Notes: generated from the letters alone by a model not told the origin. 64,000 bases of DNA from Archangium sp. (GCA_030695565.1 JAUYRZ010000084.1:1-64000); one strand, 5' to 3'; positions 17,090-25,562 are shown, numbered from the stretch's first letter. Made by a program: numbers and translations.

Positions 17090-17731
17090 CTATTTTGAAT
17101 TCACGACGGACACCGCGTCGAGATCGAAGCCGCCACCCGGAGGCCCGTAGAACCGATTCGCACCGCTGTCAGAGATGCGCACGAACCGCGCGCTGCTCAG
17201 CCCCACGTCGGCCAGATCAAACCCATCTCCCCCCGCGACTGACGGATCCGTTCCCGAGATGCCCTGATCAGGGTTCGCGAACACCGGCTTCGTCCCCGCA
17301 CAACCCGCAACGCCGCCATCCAGCTGCGCCGCGCAGGGAAACTTCCGCCACTCCACCCCGTCTTCGCTGACCTCGACCACGCCCGTTTCCAAGAACCCCG
17401 TGAAGGGGTTCTCGAAGACGAGCAGGTCGACGCCCGGCCCATCGATGGCGATGAGGTCGACGAACTCCAGCTCGATGACGCCGTCCTTTCCGAGCGACAA
17501 CACGTTCAATGACCCGGTGGTCTCCCCCTGCCCCGACGGAGCACCCAGCACCACGCCGGGAAACAGGTCTTGCCCGAAGCCCGCGCCCGGGCCCGGAGCA
17601 AATCGCACCACGCGATCGGCCCACGGGTCGCCCGCGTCGGCCTCGAGACCCGCGTCGACGTCGACGCCGGCATCGATCTCCGGCGGAGCGACGCCACAAC
17701 CCGCAAGCAGGAGGGGGAGAATCAACCTCAC
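17090..17731 (-). CDS. Lipoprotein of cell-surface-protein type, second gene of riboswitch operon
   Basis: 213 residues. Signal peptide MRLILPLLLAGC ends in a lipobox, followed by a DAG linker (IDAGVDVDAGLEADAGD). The mature domain contains VVRFAPGPGAGFGQDLFPG, VDLLVFENPFTGF and VVEVSEDGVEWRKFPC. This pattern belongs to extracellular 'cell surface protein' families whose function is not established. It overlaps the upstream lipoprotein gene (ATGA) and so should share its cobalamin riboswitch. I infer a role in B12 capture or B12-dependent physiology at the cell surface. The family function itself is unknown. Confidence 0.8.
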   Translation of the reverse strand: MRLILPLLLAGCGVAPPEIDAGVDVDAGLEADAGDPWADRVVRFAPGPGAGFGQDLFPGVVLGAPSGQGETTGSLNVLSLGKDGVIELEFVDLIAIDGPGVDLLVFENPFTGFLETGVVEVSEDGVEWRKFPCAAQLDGGVAGCAGTKPVFANPDQGISGTDPSVAGGDGFDLADVGLSSARFVRISDSGANRFYGPPGGGFDLDAVSVVNSK

Positions 17732-18909
17732 GGCTGGATGTCGAGCAGCCGGCGGCCGTTCTTGTCTTCGATGCCGACCAGCAGCCGCGGGCCGTTGCTC
17801 TGAATGAAGAGCACGTTGCTGCAGGTGCTGCTCGTGCTGAGCAGGGGCACCTTCGTGCCCACGGTGATGGTCTGCACGCCCGAGCCGCTCAAGGTCAGGG
17901 GAACGCGATCGACGTGACGGATCCGCGCGGTGAAGTTCATGTCGAACGAGCCCATCGCCACGAAGGCGTCGTTGCCCGCGGCAGCGAGATCCATCACGTC
18001 ATCGGTGGTGTCGGGCGAGGCGACGAGCACCTCGGGGGCCAGCGCGAAGGGCACCGTGCCGAGGTACGTCGACGGAGCCACGCCGCGCACGTAGTTCCCC
18101 TGCATCGGCATGCCCTTGTAGTAGCCGATGAGCGCGACGCCGTTGGTGGTCGCCGCGGCGAAGCTCGAGCCGAGCCAGGCAGCGTCGAAGGTCGCGAACG
18201 CGGTGCCAGCCTGCGTGCTCGCGTTCAACGCGTACGCCCCTGCGCCCGTGGCGGTGCCCAGCGCAATGCCATTGACGAGGAATCCAAGCGAGGACGCACC
18301 GGTCGCGTCGTAGTTGCCCGGTGCATTGATGAACGAGACGCCCGCATCGGTGGTCTCGATGAGCGCCACATTCGCTGAGACGCCGGTCGTCGTGTAGCCG
18401 GCGAGCAGCTTGTCGCCGCTGGCCGCGAGGAACGCACCGGCGAAGATGGTGGCGGTCGCATCACCCGGGGCGCGGATGCTGGAGACCGTCGTCCCCGCGG
18501 TGAGCATGGGGAAGGTGCCGAGCCGCTTCACGGTGTCGTCGGACGAGAGCCCGAAGACCGTGTCGCCGATGGCCGCGACCTGCGTGATGCCCGCCGGCAG
18601 CGTCGCGGTCTGCTGCACGACGGCGCCCGCGGCCAGCACGTACGTTCCCAGGCGGACATCGTGCGCGATGGCGTCGCACGGATTGCCAGCGTCGACACCC
18701 GCGTCGGTCCCTGCGTCCATGCCTGCATCTGCGAGACCACCACCCGTGCCGCCGCCCATCGCACCGCCGCCACTCCCGCCACCCGTCACCGCGCCGCCTC
18801 CGGTTCCACCACCAGCGCCGCCGTCCACTTCAGGACCGGGGCCCGGGCAACCGAGGAGCACCACTGCGCACACCACTGCCAACGACACTTGAATGGTCTT
18901 CACGTTCAT
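17728..18909 (-). CDS. Gly/DAG-linker lipoprotein under cobalamin riboswitch
   Basis: 393 residues from ATG 18909. A TTG two codons upstream, 5 nt after GAGGGGA, is an alternative. Signal peptide with VVLLGC lipobox, then a long flexible linker of GGGTGGG and DAGxDAG repeats to ~75. Residues ~80-393 are beta-rich with repeated 'AAIGDTVFGLSSDDTV'-like blades, suggesting a beta-propeller, and end VGIEDKNGRRLLDIQP. The only recognisable regulator is the cobalamin riboswitch at 19030-19205, so expression should fall when B12 is plentiful. I propose a B12-related surface protein. No catalytic motif seen. Confidence 0.82.
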   Translation of the reverse strand: MNVKTIQVSLAVVCAVVLLGCPGPGPEVDGGAGGGTGGGAVTGGGSGGGAMGGGTGGGLADAGMDAGTDAGVDAGNPCDAIAHDVRLGTYVLAAGAVVQQTATLPAGITQVAAIGDTVFGLSSDDTVKRLGTFPMLTAGTTVSSIRAPGDATATIFAGAFLAASGDKLLAGYTTTGVSANVALIETTDAGVSFINAPGNYDATGASSLGFLVNGIALGTATGAGAYALNASTQAGTAFATFDAAWLGSSFAAATTNGVALIGYYKGMPMQGNYVRGVAPSTYLGTVPFALAPEVLVASPDTTDDVMDLAAAGNDAFVAMGSFDMNFTARIRHVDRVPLTLSGSGVQTITVGTKVPLLSTSSTCSNVLFIQSNGPRLLVGIEDKNGRRLLDIQP

Positions 18910-18911
18910 CT

Positions 18912-19015
18912 CCAACGCGATCCCCTCGGATCACGTCTCTGGCCGAACGAGCAAACGCGTGGACGGAGCAATGCCGAAAAGACGCAGCCTGACCCGCCAA
19001 CGCGCTCCCCTCGGA
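18912..19015 (-). repeat. Direct 19-nt repeat in riboswitch leader
   Basis: CCAACGCGATCCCCTCGGA at 18912-18930 and CCAACGCGCTCCCCTCGGA at 18997-19015 (plus strand) differ at one base and lie 85 nt apart. On the transcript the proximal copy contains the GAGGGGA ribosome-binding region and lies next to the start. The distal copy lies just below the riboswitch. Possible alternative-pairing elements of the expression platform. Confidence 0.6.
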
Positions 19016-19029
19016 GCCGGTGGACACTT

Positions 19030-19205
19030 CATCGCTGGCAGGTTTTCGGACTTGCAGGCGCGCGCTTCGAAAACTCCGAAGTGCTCCTACTCGCCGTCGC
19101 TTCCCAGGAGCCCCCATGGCGCCCAGTGCTTCGAGTTGACGGCTTTCGTTCCTGCTTACCGCTGCGGGGCAGTCCCGGAGTTACACCGGTGTTCCCTTAC
19201 CGACG
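19030..19205 (-). promoter_or_regulatory. Cobalamin riboswitch
   Basis: Read on the minus strand it has the class-I cobalamin aptamer landmarks in order: AAGGGAACACCGGTGTAACT, CCGGGACTGCCCCGCAGCGG, TAAGCAGGAACGAAAGCC, a GCACTGGG junction, a variable P6-type arm, GGAAGCGACGG, and the B12 box AAGTCCGAAAACCTGCC. It precedes two overlapping lipoprotein genes (17090-18909), with ~120 nt of expression platform between aptamer and start. Confidence 0.93.
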
Positions 19206-19339
19206 ACGCGGCGCGTGTACGGCGCGGCCGGGGAAGGGTCAATGATTTCAGTCGACGATGAAGAGCTTCGCGCCCTTCTCCGTGGTGGAGGAGCGGTGCG
19301 CCGCGTCGCCGTCGTCAGAGACCGCGGGGAGAGGGGGAC

Positions 19340-21466
19340 ATGGGTATAGTGCGGCTGGTGCGGGCACTCTTCGCGGCGGGCCTTCTCGTCTTCCTGGGCT
19401 GCCCGCTGCCCAGCAATGTCCTCTACCGATGCGAGTCGAACGGCTCGTGCACGCAACCCGGGCTCGTCTGCGCGCTCGATGGCTTCTGCCGTGAACCGGT
19501 GGATGCCGGGCCTTTCGACGCAGGGCTTTGCGTTCCGCGTGATCGCGCCGCGGCGTGTCTCTCGGTGGAGTGCGGCTTCGTCAGTGACGGCTGCGACGCA
19601 GAGCTCGAGTGTGAGCGCCCGTGCCCCGCCCCTCAGGAGTGCGGCGCCGCGCAGCCCAACCGGTGTTCGATGCCTTCTCTGTGCACGGGTGAAGGCTGGT
19701 GCTGGGAAAATCCGTTTCCGCAAGGCCTCACCCTGAACGCGTCGGCGCGCATCGATGCGCGGCACACCTGGTTCGTCGGCGAGAACCGGGTGATCGTCTT
19801 CTTCGACGGTGAACGTTCGCGGCTGCAAGACGCGCCTGCTCCCCCGGGTGTGGAGCTGCTCGGTATTCACGGCACCGCTGGCAATGACGTCTTCGCGGTG
19901 GGCAACAGCGGCGTGACGTTGCACTTCGATGGAACCCGCTGGGAACGCGAAGGCACGTTGTCTGGCTTCAACAACCCGCTGCGCACCGTGTGGAGCTTCG
20001 GTGATGGCGGCGCGATGGCCGCGGGTCCGGGGGGCCGCTTGCTCACCCGCGCAGCCCTGGTGGATCCGTTCTCGCGGTGGACGCTGGAGTCCTTCCCCTC
20101 GACTGAAGAGATCAGTGAAGTGTTCGCAGACTCCGCGGGCGATGCGTACGCGGTCACCCGGCGCAACGAGCTGTTCATCAGGCCCGCAGGCACCAGCACC
20201 TGGACACGCCTCGACACCGTGCCGTTGAACGAGACGCTCTGTGCCATCGCGCGCAATGACGGCCTCACCTTCGGCGGCACCAACCCCAACCGCGCGAACC
20301 TGATGCACCGCGACTTCGACGGCGGCTGGCGGCAGCTCACCGATGCGGGCTTCGCCACCAGCGGCTTCTCGCGGGGTGACGGCGGCGTGTTCGTGCTCGG
20401 CACGGGCAGCGAGTTTGCCTGGCTCGATGACGCTGATCAGCTCACCCGTTTCCAGGTGCAGCCCGGCGCGTGGAACACCGGGGTCGCGTTGCCCGGCCCG
20501 AAGCTGCTGCTCGCTGGCCTCGGTGGATCGACCGCGGTGGTGGAGCTCGATGGCGGCCTCACCTGGCGCAGCACGCCCCGGGTGACCCGCGGGCTCTCGC
20601 TCAACGCCGTCTGTGGGTACGCGCCCGGGGCGATGTTCGCGGTGGGCGGTACGGACACCAATGCGGGCCCGGTGCGCTGGCTCGAGCGGCAGCTCACCAC
20701 CAGCGGCGCGCAGTGGGTCGCGCAGACGCTCTCGCTGGGCAACACCACACAGCTGCTCGCCTGCTACGCGGAAGGGCCCGACCGGGTGTGGCTCACCGGA
20801 GATGATTCGAAGTTCGTCCACCAGTCAGCGGGTGCGCCCACGCCCGGCGACTTCGGGGGCTCGGTGGCGGGCCGGTACTCGGGCGCGTGGGGCAGCGCGG
20901 ATGCGGGGTATTTCTTCGCTCGGCGGCAGAGCTCGGAGCTGACCTCGTCGGCGGATGGGGTCAGTGGGTTCGGGACCCTCAACGTGAGCGCGCCTTCGAG
21001 CTTGTTGTCGGTCTGGGGTCTGAACCGCGACGACATGCTGGTGGTCGGACTCAATGGATCGATCAGCCACTTCGATGGCACGTCGTGGATCTCCGCGAGC
21101 GGGATCGCGCAGACCGAGTTCGCGGGCGTGCATGGTGCGCGGCTGGCGGATGGGGGTCAGCGGTACGTGGCGGCCGGGAGCTCGGGCGTTTTGTATTCGC
21201 TGGAGGGTGATGCGGGGATGGTGACGCAGATCAGTCCCGCGGTGGATTTCAAGGCCGCGTGGGTGTCACGGCGCGGCACCGCGTGGGCCGGCGGCAGTGC
21301 AGCGGATGGAGGCGCGTTCGTGATGCGCGGTGGGGCGGCGTGGAGCGTGTTGCCGCTCACGTCGCCGCGCCCGGTGACCGGCGTGTTCGGGTTGGATTTG
21401 ATTGATGGTGGCGTGGAGATCTGGGTGAGCGGCCCACTGGGCATGGTGTTGCGGCGCTCGGAGTAG
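19340..21466 (+). CDS. Large beta-propeller-like lipoprotein
   Basis: 708 residues. Signal peptide ends LVFLGC (lipobox) followed by Cys-rich ~25-110 and a short DAG element. From ~120 on there are at least eight repeats of the type 'IHGTAGNDVFAVGNSGVTLHFDGTRWE', characteristic of myxobacterial lipoproteins with WxxG-containing propeller blades. The predicted location is the outer surface or periplasm. No enzyme motif is visible. It is divergent from the cobalamin riboswitch leader, so it probably has its own promoter in 19215-19330. Function unknown. Confidence 0.85.
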   Translation: MGIVRLVRALFAAGLLVFLGCPLPSNVLYRCESNGSCTQPGLVCALDGFCREPVDAGPFDAGLCVPRDRAAACLSVECGFVSDGCDAELECERPCPAPQECGAAQPNRCSMPSLCTGEGWCWENPFPQGLTLNASARIDARHTWFVGENRVIVFFDGERSRLQDAPAPPGVELLGIHGTAGNDVFAVGNSGVTLHFDGTRWEREGTLSGFNNPLRTVWSFGDGGAMAAGPGGRLLTRAALVDPFSRWTLESFPSTEEISEVFADSAGDAYAVTRRNELFIRPAGTSTWTRLDTVPLNETLCAIARNDGLTFGGTNPNRANLMHRDFDGGWRQLTDAGFATSGFSRGDGGVFVLGTGSEFAWLDDADQLTRFQVQPGAWNTGVALPGPKLLLAGLGGSTAVVELDGGLTWRSTPRVTRGLSLNAVCGYAPGAMFAVGGTDTNAGPVRWLERQLTTSGAQWVAQTLSLGNTTQLLACYAEGPDRVWLTGDDSKFVHQSAGAPTPGDFGGSVAGRYSGAWGSADAGYFFARRQSSELTSSADGVSGFGTLNVSAPSSLLSVWGLNRDDMLVVGLNGSISHFDGTSWISASGIAQTEFAGVHGARLADGGQRYVAAGSSGVLYSLEGDAGMVTQISPAVDFKAAWVSRRGTAWAGGSAADGGAFVMRGGAAWSVLPLTSPRPVTGVFGLDLIDGGVEIWVSGPLGMVLRRSE

Positions 21467-21476
21467 GTCAGCGACA

Positions 21477-21513
21477 GCCCTCTCCCCGACCCTCTCCCCC
21501 TCGGGGAGAGGGA
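21477..21513. repeat. Intergenic palindromic repeat, copy 4
   Basis: CCCTCTCCCCGACCCTCTCCCC...GGGGAGAGGGA between convergent genes. Confidence 0.75.
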
Positions 21514-21536
21514 GCCACGGGAGCCACGTTTCAGTG

Positions 21537-22055
21537 TCAGTTGGTTTCGATCTTCTGCTTCTTCTTCTTCGACTCGTCTGCGTGGCAGATCATGTCGATC
21601 ACCACCGTGCTCGCGAGGATCAACACGGGGTCTTCGCCCGGTTCGATGTCCACGCCGTACGTGTCGGTGAACGAGAACCACCGCTTCGAGACCGTGGCCA
21701 CCGTGCGGCTGCCGCGCGTGAAGGTGTACTCGTGGTCGAGCAGGCTGCCTTGCGCTTCGAGATCATCCGGTCCCGGTACGTCGACGGTGAACCCGCAGCG
21801 GAAGAGGTTGATCAGATCCTTCTTCACCACCGCCGCCACTTCCCCGTTGCGCAGAATCTCGTACGACGGCGTCAACGCGATGATTCGCTCACGAATGAAG
21901 GCGAGCTCCTGGCCCTGCATGTCTTCGAACGCCAGCTTCTCCCGCACCAGCGTGAAGGCCTTGCCGTCGACCTGAAAGACGGGCTCACCCGCTTCATTCT
22001 TGATGGTGAAGTCGTCACCGAAAGAGAGGAGGTCCTGCCGAAGCAAGTAGCGCAT
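21537..22055 (-). CDS. LURP-one/Tubby-C-like family protein
   Basis: 172 residues with no signal peptide. MRYLLRQDLLSFGDDFTIKN, then EPVFQVDGKAFTLVREKLAF, and later VATVSKRWFSFTDTYGVDIE match the LURP1-related/YxjI beta-barrel fold (Tubby-like C-terminal superfamily). Members bind or scramble membrane lipids in eukaryotes. Bacterial roles are unknown. It has a Lys-rich C-terminal tail (SKKKKQK). Confidence 0.82.
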   Translation of the reverse strand: MRYLLRQDLLSFGDDFTIKNEAGEPVFQVDGKAFTLVREKLAFEDMQGQELAFIRERIIALTPSYEILRNGEVAAVVKKDLINLFRCGFTVDVPGPDDLEAQGSLLDHEYTFTRGSRTVATVSKRWFSFTDTYGVDIEPGEDPVLILASTVVIDMICHADESKKKKQKIETN

Positions 22056-22102
22056 GCCCCCCTTCTAGCTCGACTCCACTCGCTCCCCACGGGCAGAGGG
22101 GC

Positions 22103-22813
22103 TCAGGCGCGCACGCAGGCCTCCAGCTTCGGGAATGCTCCGTAGAGCTGCTCCACCGAATCGAGCAGGAACAAGCGCGGCTGCAGCTGGTCGATCCTGA
22201 ACTCCTGCGCGCAGATGTGCTCCACGTCGAAGCGGAGCACCTCAGGCTTTTCCGACAGGGCGTAGACGCACTCCCCCACGCTCGAGGCGATGCCAGCCCC
22301 GAAGATGCGCCGGCCGTCGGGCGTCTGCACCAGGCCGAACTCGTTGGTGAACCAGAAGTAGCGCTCCAGCCGGCGCAGGCGCACCGGGTCGCCCAGGAAC
22401 CCGCACGCGAGCGCGCCGAACCGTTGGCAGTAGTCCGCGTACTCCTCGTCGGCGTGGAACGGCAGGTGGCCGTAGAGGTCGTGCAGCACATCGGGCGCGG
22501 GCGTGTAGTCGAGGTCGCGGCGGTCGCGCATGAAGTTGCCGATGGGAAAGCAGCGGTCGCGAAGCAGGCGATAGAAACCCGCGCTGTCTTCCAGCCCTTT
22601 GACGAACACGCCGCGCCAGCCGGTGAGGAACTCGAGCCTTCCGTTCACCTCGTCGAGCAGCGGGATGAAGTCGGTGTCGAGCCCCAGGGTGTGCAACCCG
22701 CGCAGGAACATCGGCACCATCTGAGCGCCCCGGTTCTCCCGGTGAATCGCGGCGATGGCGCCCCACGTCGCGTGGGCTTCGTCGCTGAACTGACCGCGCT
22801 GGGGCTGGAGCAT
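22103..22813 (-). CDS. phhA: Phenylalanine-4-hydroxylase-type aromatic amino acid hydroxylase
   Basis: 236 residues, close to bacterial PhhA. PDVLHDLYGHLPFH carries the two iron-ligand histidines (His111, His116) and WFTNEFGL supplies the Glu ligand (Glu158). It uses tetrahydrobiopterin-type cofactor and O2 to hydroxylate phenylalanine to tyrosine. It lacks a regulatory ACT domain, as is normal for bacteria. The matching cofactor-recycling enzyme (pterin-4a-carbinolamine dehydratase) is at 60748-61050, not adjacent. A perfect 8-bp inverted repeat lies 40-60 bp upstream. Confidence 0.92.
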   Translation of the reverse strand: MLQPQRGQFSDEAHATWGAIAAIHRENRGAQMVPMFLRGLHTLGLDTDFIPLLDEVNGRLEFLTGWRGVFVKGLEDSAGFYRLLRDRCFPIGNFMRDRRDLDYTPAPDVLHDLYGHLPFHADEEYADYCQRFGALACGFLGDPVRLRRLERYFWFTNEFGLVQTPDGRRIFGAGIASSVGECVYALSEKPEVLRFDVEHICAQEFRIDQLQPRLFLLDSVEQLYGAFPKLEACVRA

Positions 22814-22851
22814 GCAACGAGGCTACGAGCCGCCCGCTTCACGCAGATAGT

Positions 22852-22875
22852 GACAAAGATGATTCAGTCTTTGTC
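22852..22875 (-). promoter_or_regulatory. Inverted repeat between the glutamine amidotransferase gene and phhA
   Basis: GACAAAGA-N8-TCTTTGTC, perfect arms. Either an operator for phhA or the terminator of the upstream amidotransferase gene. Confidence 0.45.
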
Positions 22876-22889
22876 GAAACGCCTGACAC

Positions 22890-23582
22890 TCACGCCACCC
22901 GGGCGAAGTGGTGCGCGAGGCGCTCGAGCAGCAGGGCGTTCTCTGCCTCCGCCGCTTTCAACTTCGGCAGGCCCGCCCGCAGCTCGGCCGGATCTTTTTC
23001 GTAGAGCTCGAGCAGCTCTGCGTCGCGGCTGAGCCACTCGCCGTACGCCTCCGCGGTCAGCTCGGGGTGGAACTGCAGGCCGAAGCTGTTGCCCAGCCGG
23101 AACGCCTGCTGGGTGTAACGATCCGTCGAAGCGAGCAACGTGGCGTTGGGCACCGCCGTCCAGGTGTCTTCGTGCCAGTGGGCCACCACCGACTTCGCCC
23201 CCACGCCCTTGATGACCGGGTCTTCCAGCGCCGCTTTGGTCCACCGCACCGGGTGTACGCCGAGCTCCAGGCCGTTCTTGCCCGCACTCACTTGCGCGCC
23301 CGCGGCCTGGGCGAGCAGCTGCGCCCCGAGGCAGAGCCCCAGCACGGGCTTGCCACTGGCCAGCCGCTCCACCAGCAGGCCCAGCTCGTCACGCAAGAAT
23401 GGGTGTTGGTCGGTGGCCCACACGCTCATCGACCCGCCCAGAATGACCAGCAGCTCGGCGTCGAGGTCTTTGTGCTCCACCCCTCGGAAACGTTTCGTCA
23501 AAGTGAAGCCGGCGTCGAGGAGCGGCCGCTCCAGCAGCCCCAGCCCCTCGTGGGTCTCGTGTTGAAGCACCACTGCGCGCAT
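22890..23582 (-). CDS. Class-I glutamine amidotransferase-like protein
   Basis: 230 residues from MRAVVLQHETHEGLG, preceded by a strong GGAGGAG ribosome site. The catalytic nucleophile is Cys84 in GLCLGAQLL. The His172/Glu174 pair is in LQFHPELTAEAYGEWL. ILGGSMSVWATDQHPFL gives the oxyanion region. It resembles the stand-alone GATase class (GuaA-like/gamma-glutamyl hydrolase-like) and has no synthetase partner here. The substrate cannot be told from sequence. A longer frame extends upstream but has no ribosome site and crosses the divergent promoter region. Confidence 0.9.
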   Translation of the reverse strand: MRAVVLQHETHEGLGLLERPLLDAGFTLTKRFRGVEHKDLDAELLVILGGSMSVWATDQHPFLRDELGLLVERLASGKPVLGLCLGAQLLAQAAGAQVSAGKNGLELGVHPVRWTKAALEDPVIKGVGAKSVVAHWHEDTWTAVPNATLLASTDRYTQQAFRLGNSFGLQFHPELTAEAYGEWLSRDAELLELYEKDPAELRAGLPKLKAAEAENALLLERLAHHFARVA

Positions 23583-23684
23583 GAAAACTCCTCCGGAAAT
23601 GGGGCCCGAAAAGAGGGCCAAAACGTCAACGCCGCTGGCACTTCTCTCACGAAAGGAGATGTCGCCTTCGCGTGACAATCCGAC

Positions 23685-24227
23685 ATGTCGCCTCTCAACG
23701 CTCTCTCTACCGTCTGGCGTCAGTACCGCCCCCGGCCGAGCCCGCACACCGGGAGCCGCCAGCTCGTCGCCGCGCTGCAAGACGGCGCTTCCCTGGGTGA
23801 AGCGCTCCAGCACACCGCGGCCATGCTCGCCAGGGTCTCGGTGCACGAAGCCGCGTCGCGTTTCGAAGGCGGCGTGCTCGCGCTGTTCATCGTCGAAGTC
23901 AGAGACTCCCTCCGCCGCCAGTTGCTCGAGGCGTGCGCGGGCGTGAAAGACGCGGCCATGGCCTCGGCGCTTCGTTCGGCGGCCAACGCGGTGCACGACG
24001 ACACCTTCGTGCAGCACTTGATCAACTCGCTGCTCACCGCCACCGACCTCTACGTGGAGTCGATGCCGGTGGTGTCTTTGAACGAGTCGCGCTGCAGCCG
24101 GGAAGTGACGGCGTTGTTCCAGCGCTCGTTGTGCGTGCTCATCTCGCGCAGCGATGCCGCGCGCCGCTGTGGCGAACGCACCCGCCGGGTGGAGTTCGTG
24201 CCCATGCCGCAGCCTTCGCGGCCCTGA
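23685..24227 (+). CDS. Hypothetical helical protein
   Basis: 180 residues, MSPLNALSTVWRQYRPRPS. It is Ala/Leu-rich and probably all-helical (~25-150), with no signal peptide, membrane segment or known motif. It is divergent from the glutamine amidotransferase gene. Third-position GC is high in this frame, supporting coding. Function unknown. Confidence 0.6.
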   Translation: MSPLNALSTVWRQYRPRPSPHTGSRQLVAALQDGASLGEALQHTAAMLARVSVHEAASRFEGGVLALFIVEVRDSLRRQLLEACAGVKDAAMASALRSAANAVHDDTFVQHLINSLLTATDLYVESMPVVSLNESRCSREVTALFQRSLCVLISRSDAARRCGERTRRVEFVPMPQPSRP

Positions 24228-24287
24228 ACCCAGGGGAACACACCGGTCAGCTCGGGGTGAACGGGGTTGGTAATCCTCGAGTGACCG

Positions 24288-24731
24288 GTGATCATCTGCC
24301 GGGTGACCAGCAGAACTCCCGGTGATGGAAAGAACGGCGCCGTCGAGGCCACCCTCGATGATCTGCCCACCGTCGATACCCGCCCCATTCTCAAGCCGGT
24401 CGGCGCCACCATCACGCTCGACGAAGAGCCTCTGCCTGTCTCCGCGACGCAGTTGCTCGAGCCCGTCGCTGAGCATCAGGCGCCTGCTGCGCCCGGTCAG
24501 GTGATCGGCGTCTCCGAGGCGATGACCACCCGCCGCAAGGGGCCGCTCAAGGCCGATGCGTTCGAGTCGGCGCCTTCACTGCCCCCCGCCCGAAAAGAAG
24601 AGGGTCCCGTGCGGCGGGGTGCTCCGGCGCCGTGGGAGAAGGCCCGGGTGTGGACGCCGGGGCTCATCGTGCTCACCGTGGTCGGCGTGGGGATGTTGCT
24701 CCTCGGCTTGTACGTGTTGCTGCAAGGGTGA
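24288..24731 (+). CDS. Proline-rich protein with C-terminal membrane anchor
   Basis: 147 residues from GTG 24288 (GTG 24303 is equally possible). The N-terminal ~115 residues are low-complexity Pro/Thr/Glu-rich. Residues ~122-146 (TPGLIVLTVVGVGMLLLGLY) form one membrane helix at the very C-terminus, a tail-anchored layout. It is 2 nt upstream of a SecD-P1-like lipoprotein gene and presumably co-transcribed. Function unknown. Confidence 0.6.
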   Translation: MIICRVTSRTPGDGKNGAVEATLDDLPTVDTRPILKPVGATITLDEEPLPVSATQLLEPVAEHQAPAAPGQVIGVSEAMTTRRKGPLKADAFESAPSLPPARKEEGPVRRGAPAPWEKARVWTPGLIVLTVVGVGMLLLGLYVLLQG

Positions 24732-24733
24732 CC

Positions 24734-25507
24734 ATGAAGTGGCTTCCGCTCGCGCTGCTGTTGATCGGTTGTCCCGAACGCCGCGAACCTGAACGCGGGT
24801 TGCAGCTCGTCTACAAGAAGCCCAACGCGGTGCCCTTGCGCGCCGCCGTCGACCGCCGCCTCGCGCAGTTGAAGCTGAGGGCGAACCTGAGCGAAGACGA
24901 CCACACGCTCACCGTGCGCGTGCCCGAAGGTGGTGACCTCAGCCGCATCAAGGCGCTCTTCGCGCAGCGCGGGCATCTCGAGTTCTGCCCCGAGAACGCC
25001 ACCGTCGCAGGCAAGTGGTGTGACGAGCAGTGGCCCGCGGGTGTGGTGGTCGATTCGGTGGGCAAGACGTGTTCGTTGCTCGCGGCCGATCGCTCGGCGC
25101 TCGAGGCCGCGTTGCCGGACGCGGGCGCTGAGTTCGCCTGGGGCACGTCAGGTGGTCAGGCTTCGGCGTTCTCCATCACCAGCTGCTTGTCGCCTCGCAT
25201 CGTCGCGGCAGAGGTGGCGAAGGGCCAGCCGGGGTTGATGCTCGACTTCGACCGTGCGGGCGCTCGCGATTTTGCGGCGCTCACCAGCACCACGGTGGGT
25301 CGGCGGTTGATCGTCCGGTTGGATGGCGTGGTGGCATCAGCTCCCGTGGTGATGGAGGCGATTACCGGCGGCCGCGCGGTGCTCACCACCGGGGAGCAAC
25401 AGAGGGAGGATTGGGAGGTGTTGGCGGCGGCGCTCGTCGGCGGTGCGCTGCCTGAGCTGGAGCTGCTGCGGGAGGAGCGGTGGGGGCCTCCTTCACTCAG
25501 GAAGTGA
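24734..25507 (+). CDS. Stand-alone SecD P1-head-like lipoprotein
   Basis: 257 residues. The signal peptide ends LLLIGC, a lipobox. Residues ~20-75 resemble the SecD N-terminal P1 base (RAAVDRRLAQLKLRAN, HTLTVRVPEGGDLSRIKALF). Residues ~165-225 match the SecDF P1 head (LDFDRAGARDFAALTSTTVG; RLIVRLDGVVASAPVVMEAI; TGGRAVLTTG). None of the SecD membrane helices are present. In SecDF this domain works periplasmically in protein export. Here it is lipid-anchored and alone, which is unusual. It forms a unit with the preceding tail-anchored protein gene. Confidence 0.8.
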   Translation: MKWLPLALLLIGCPERREPERGLQLVYKKPNAVPLRAAVDRRLAQLKLRANLSEDDHTLTVRVPEGGDLSRIKALFAQRGHLEFCPENATVAGKWCDEQWPAGVVVDSVGKTCSLLAADRSALEAALPDAGAEFAWGTSGGQASAFSITSCLSPRIVAAEVAKGQPGLMLDFDRAGARDFAALTSTTVGRRLIVRLDGVVASAPVVMEAITGGRAVLTTGEQQREDWEVLAAALVGGALPELELLREERWGPPSLRK

Positions 25508-25510
25508 CGG

Positions 25511-25547
25511 CCCCTCACCCTGACCCTCTCCCCGGAGGGGAGAGGGG
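25511..25547. repeat. Intergenic palindromic repeat, copy 5
   Basis: CCCCTCACCCTGACCCTCTC...GGGGAGAGGGG between convergent genes. Confidence 0.75.
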
Positions 25548-25562
25548 AACAGCTGATTCGAC

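Noticed and set aside
19181-20821. 546-codon minus-strand frame overlapping the second cobalamin riboswitch edge
   Set aside because: Antisense to the large lipoprotein, no ribosome site, Arg/Glu/Ala low complexity.
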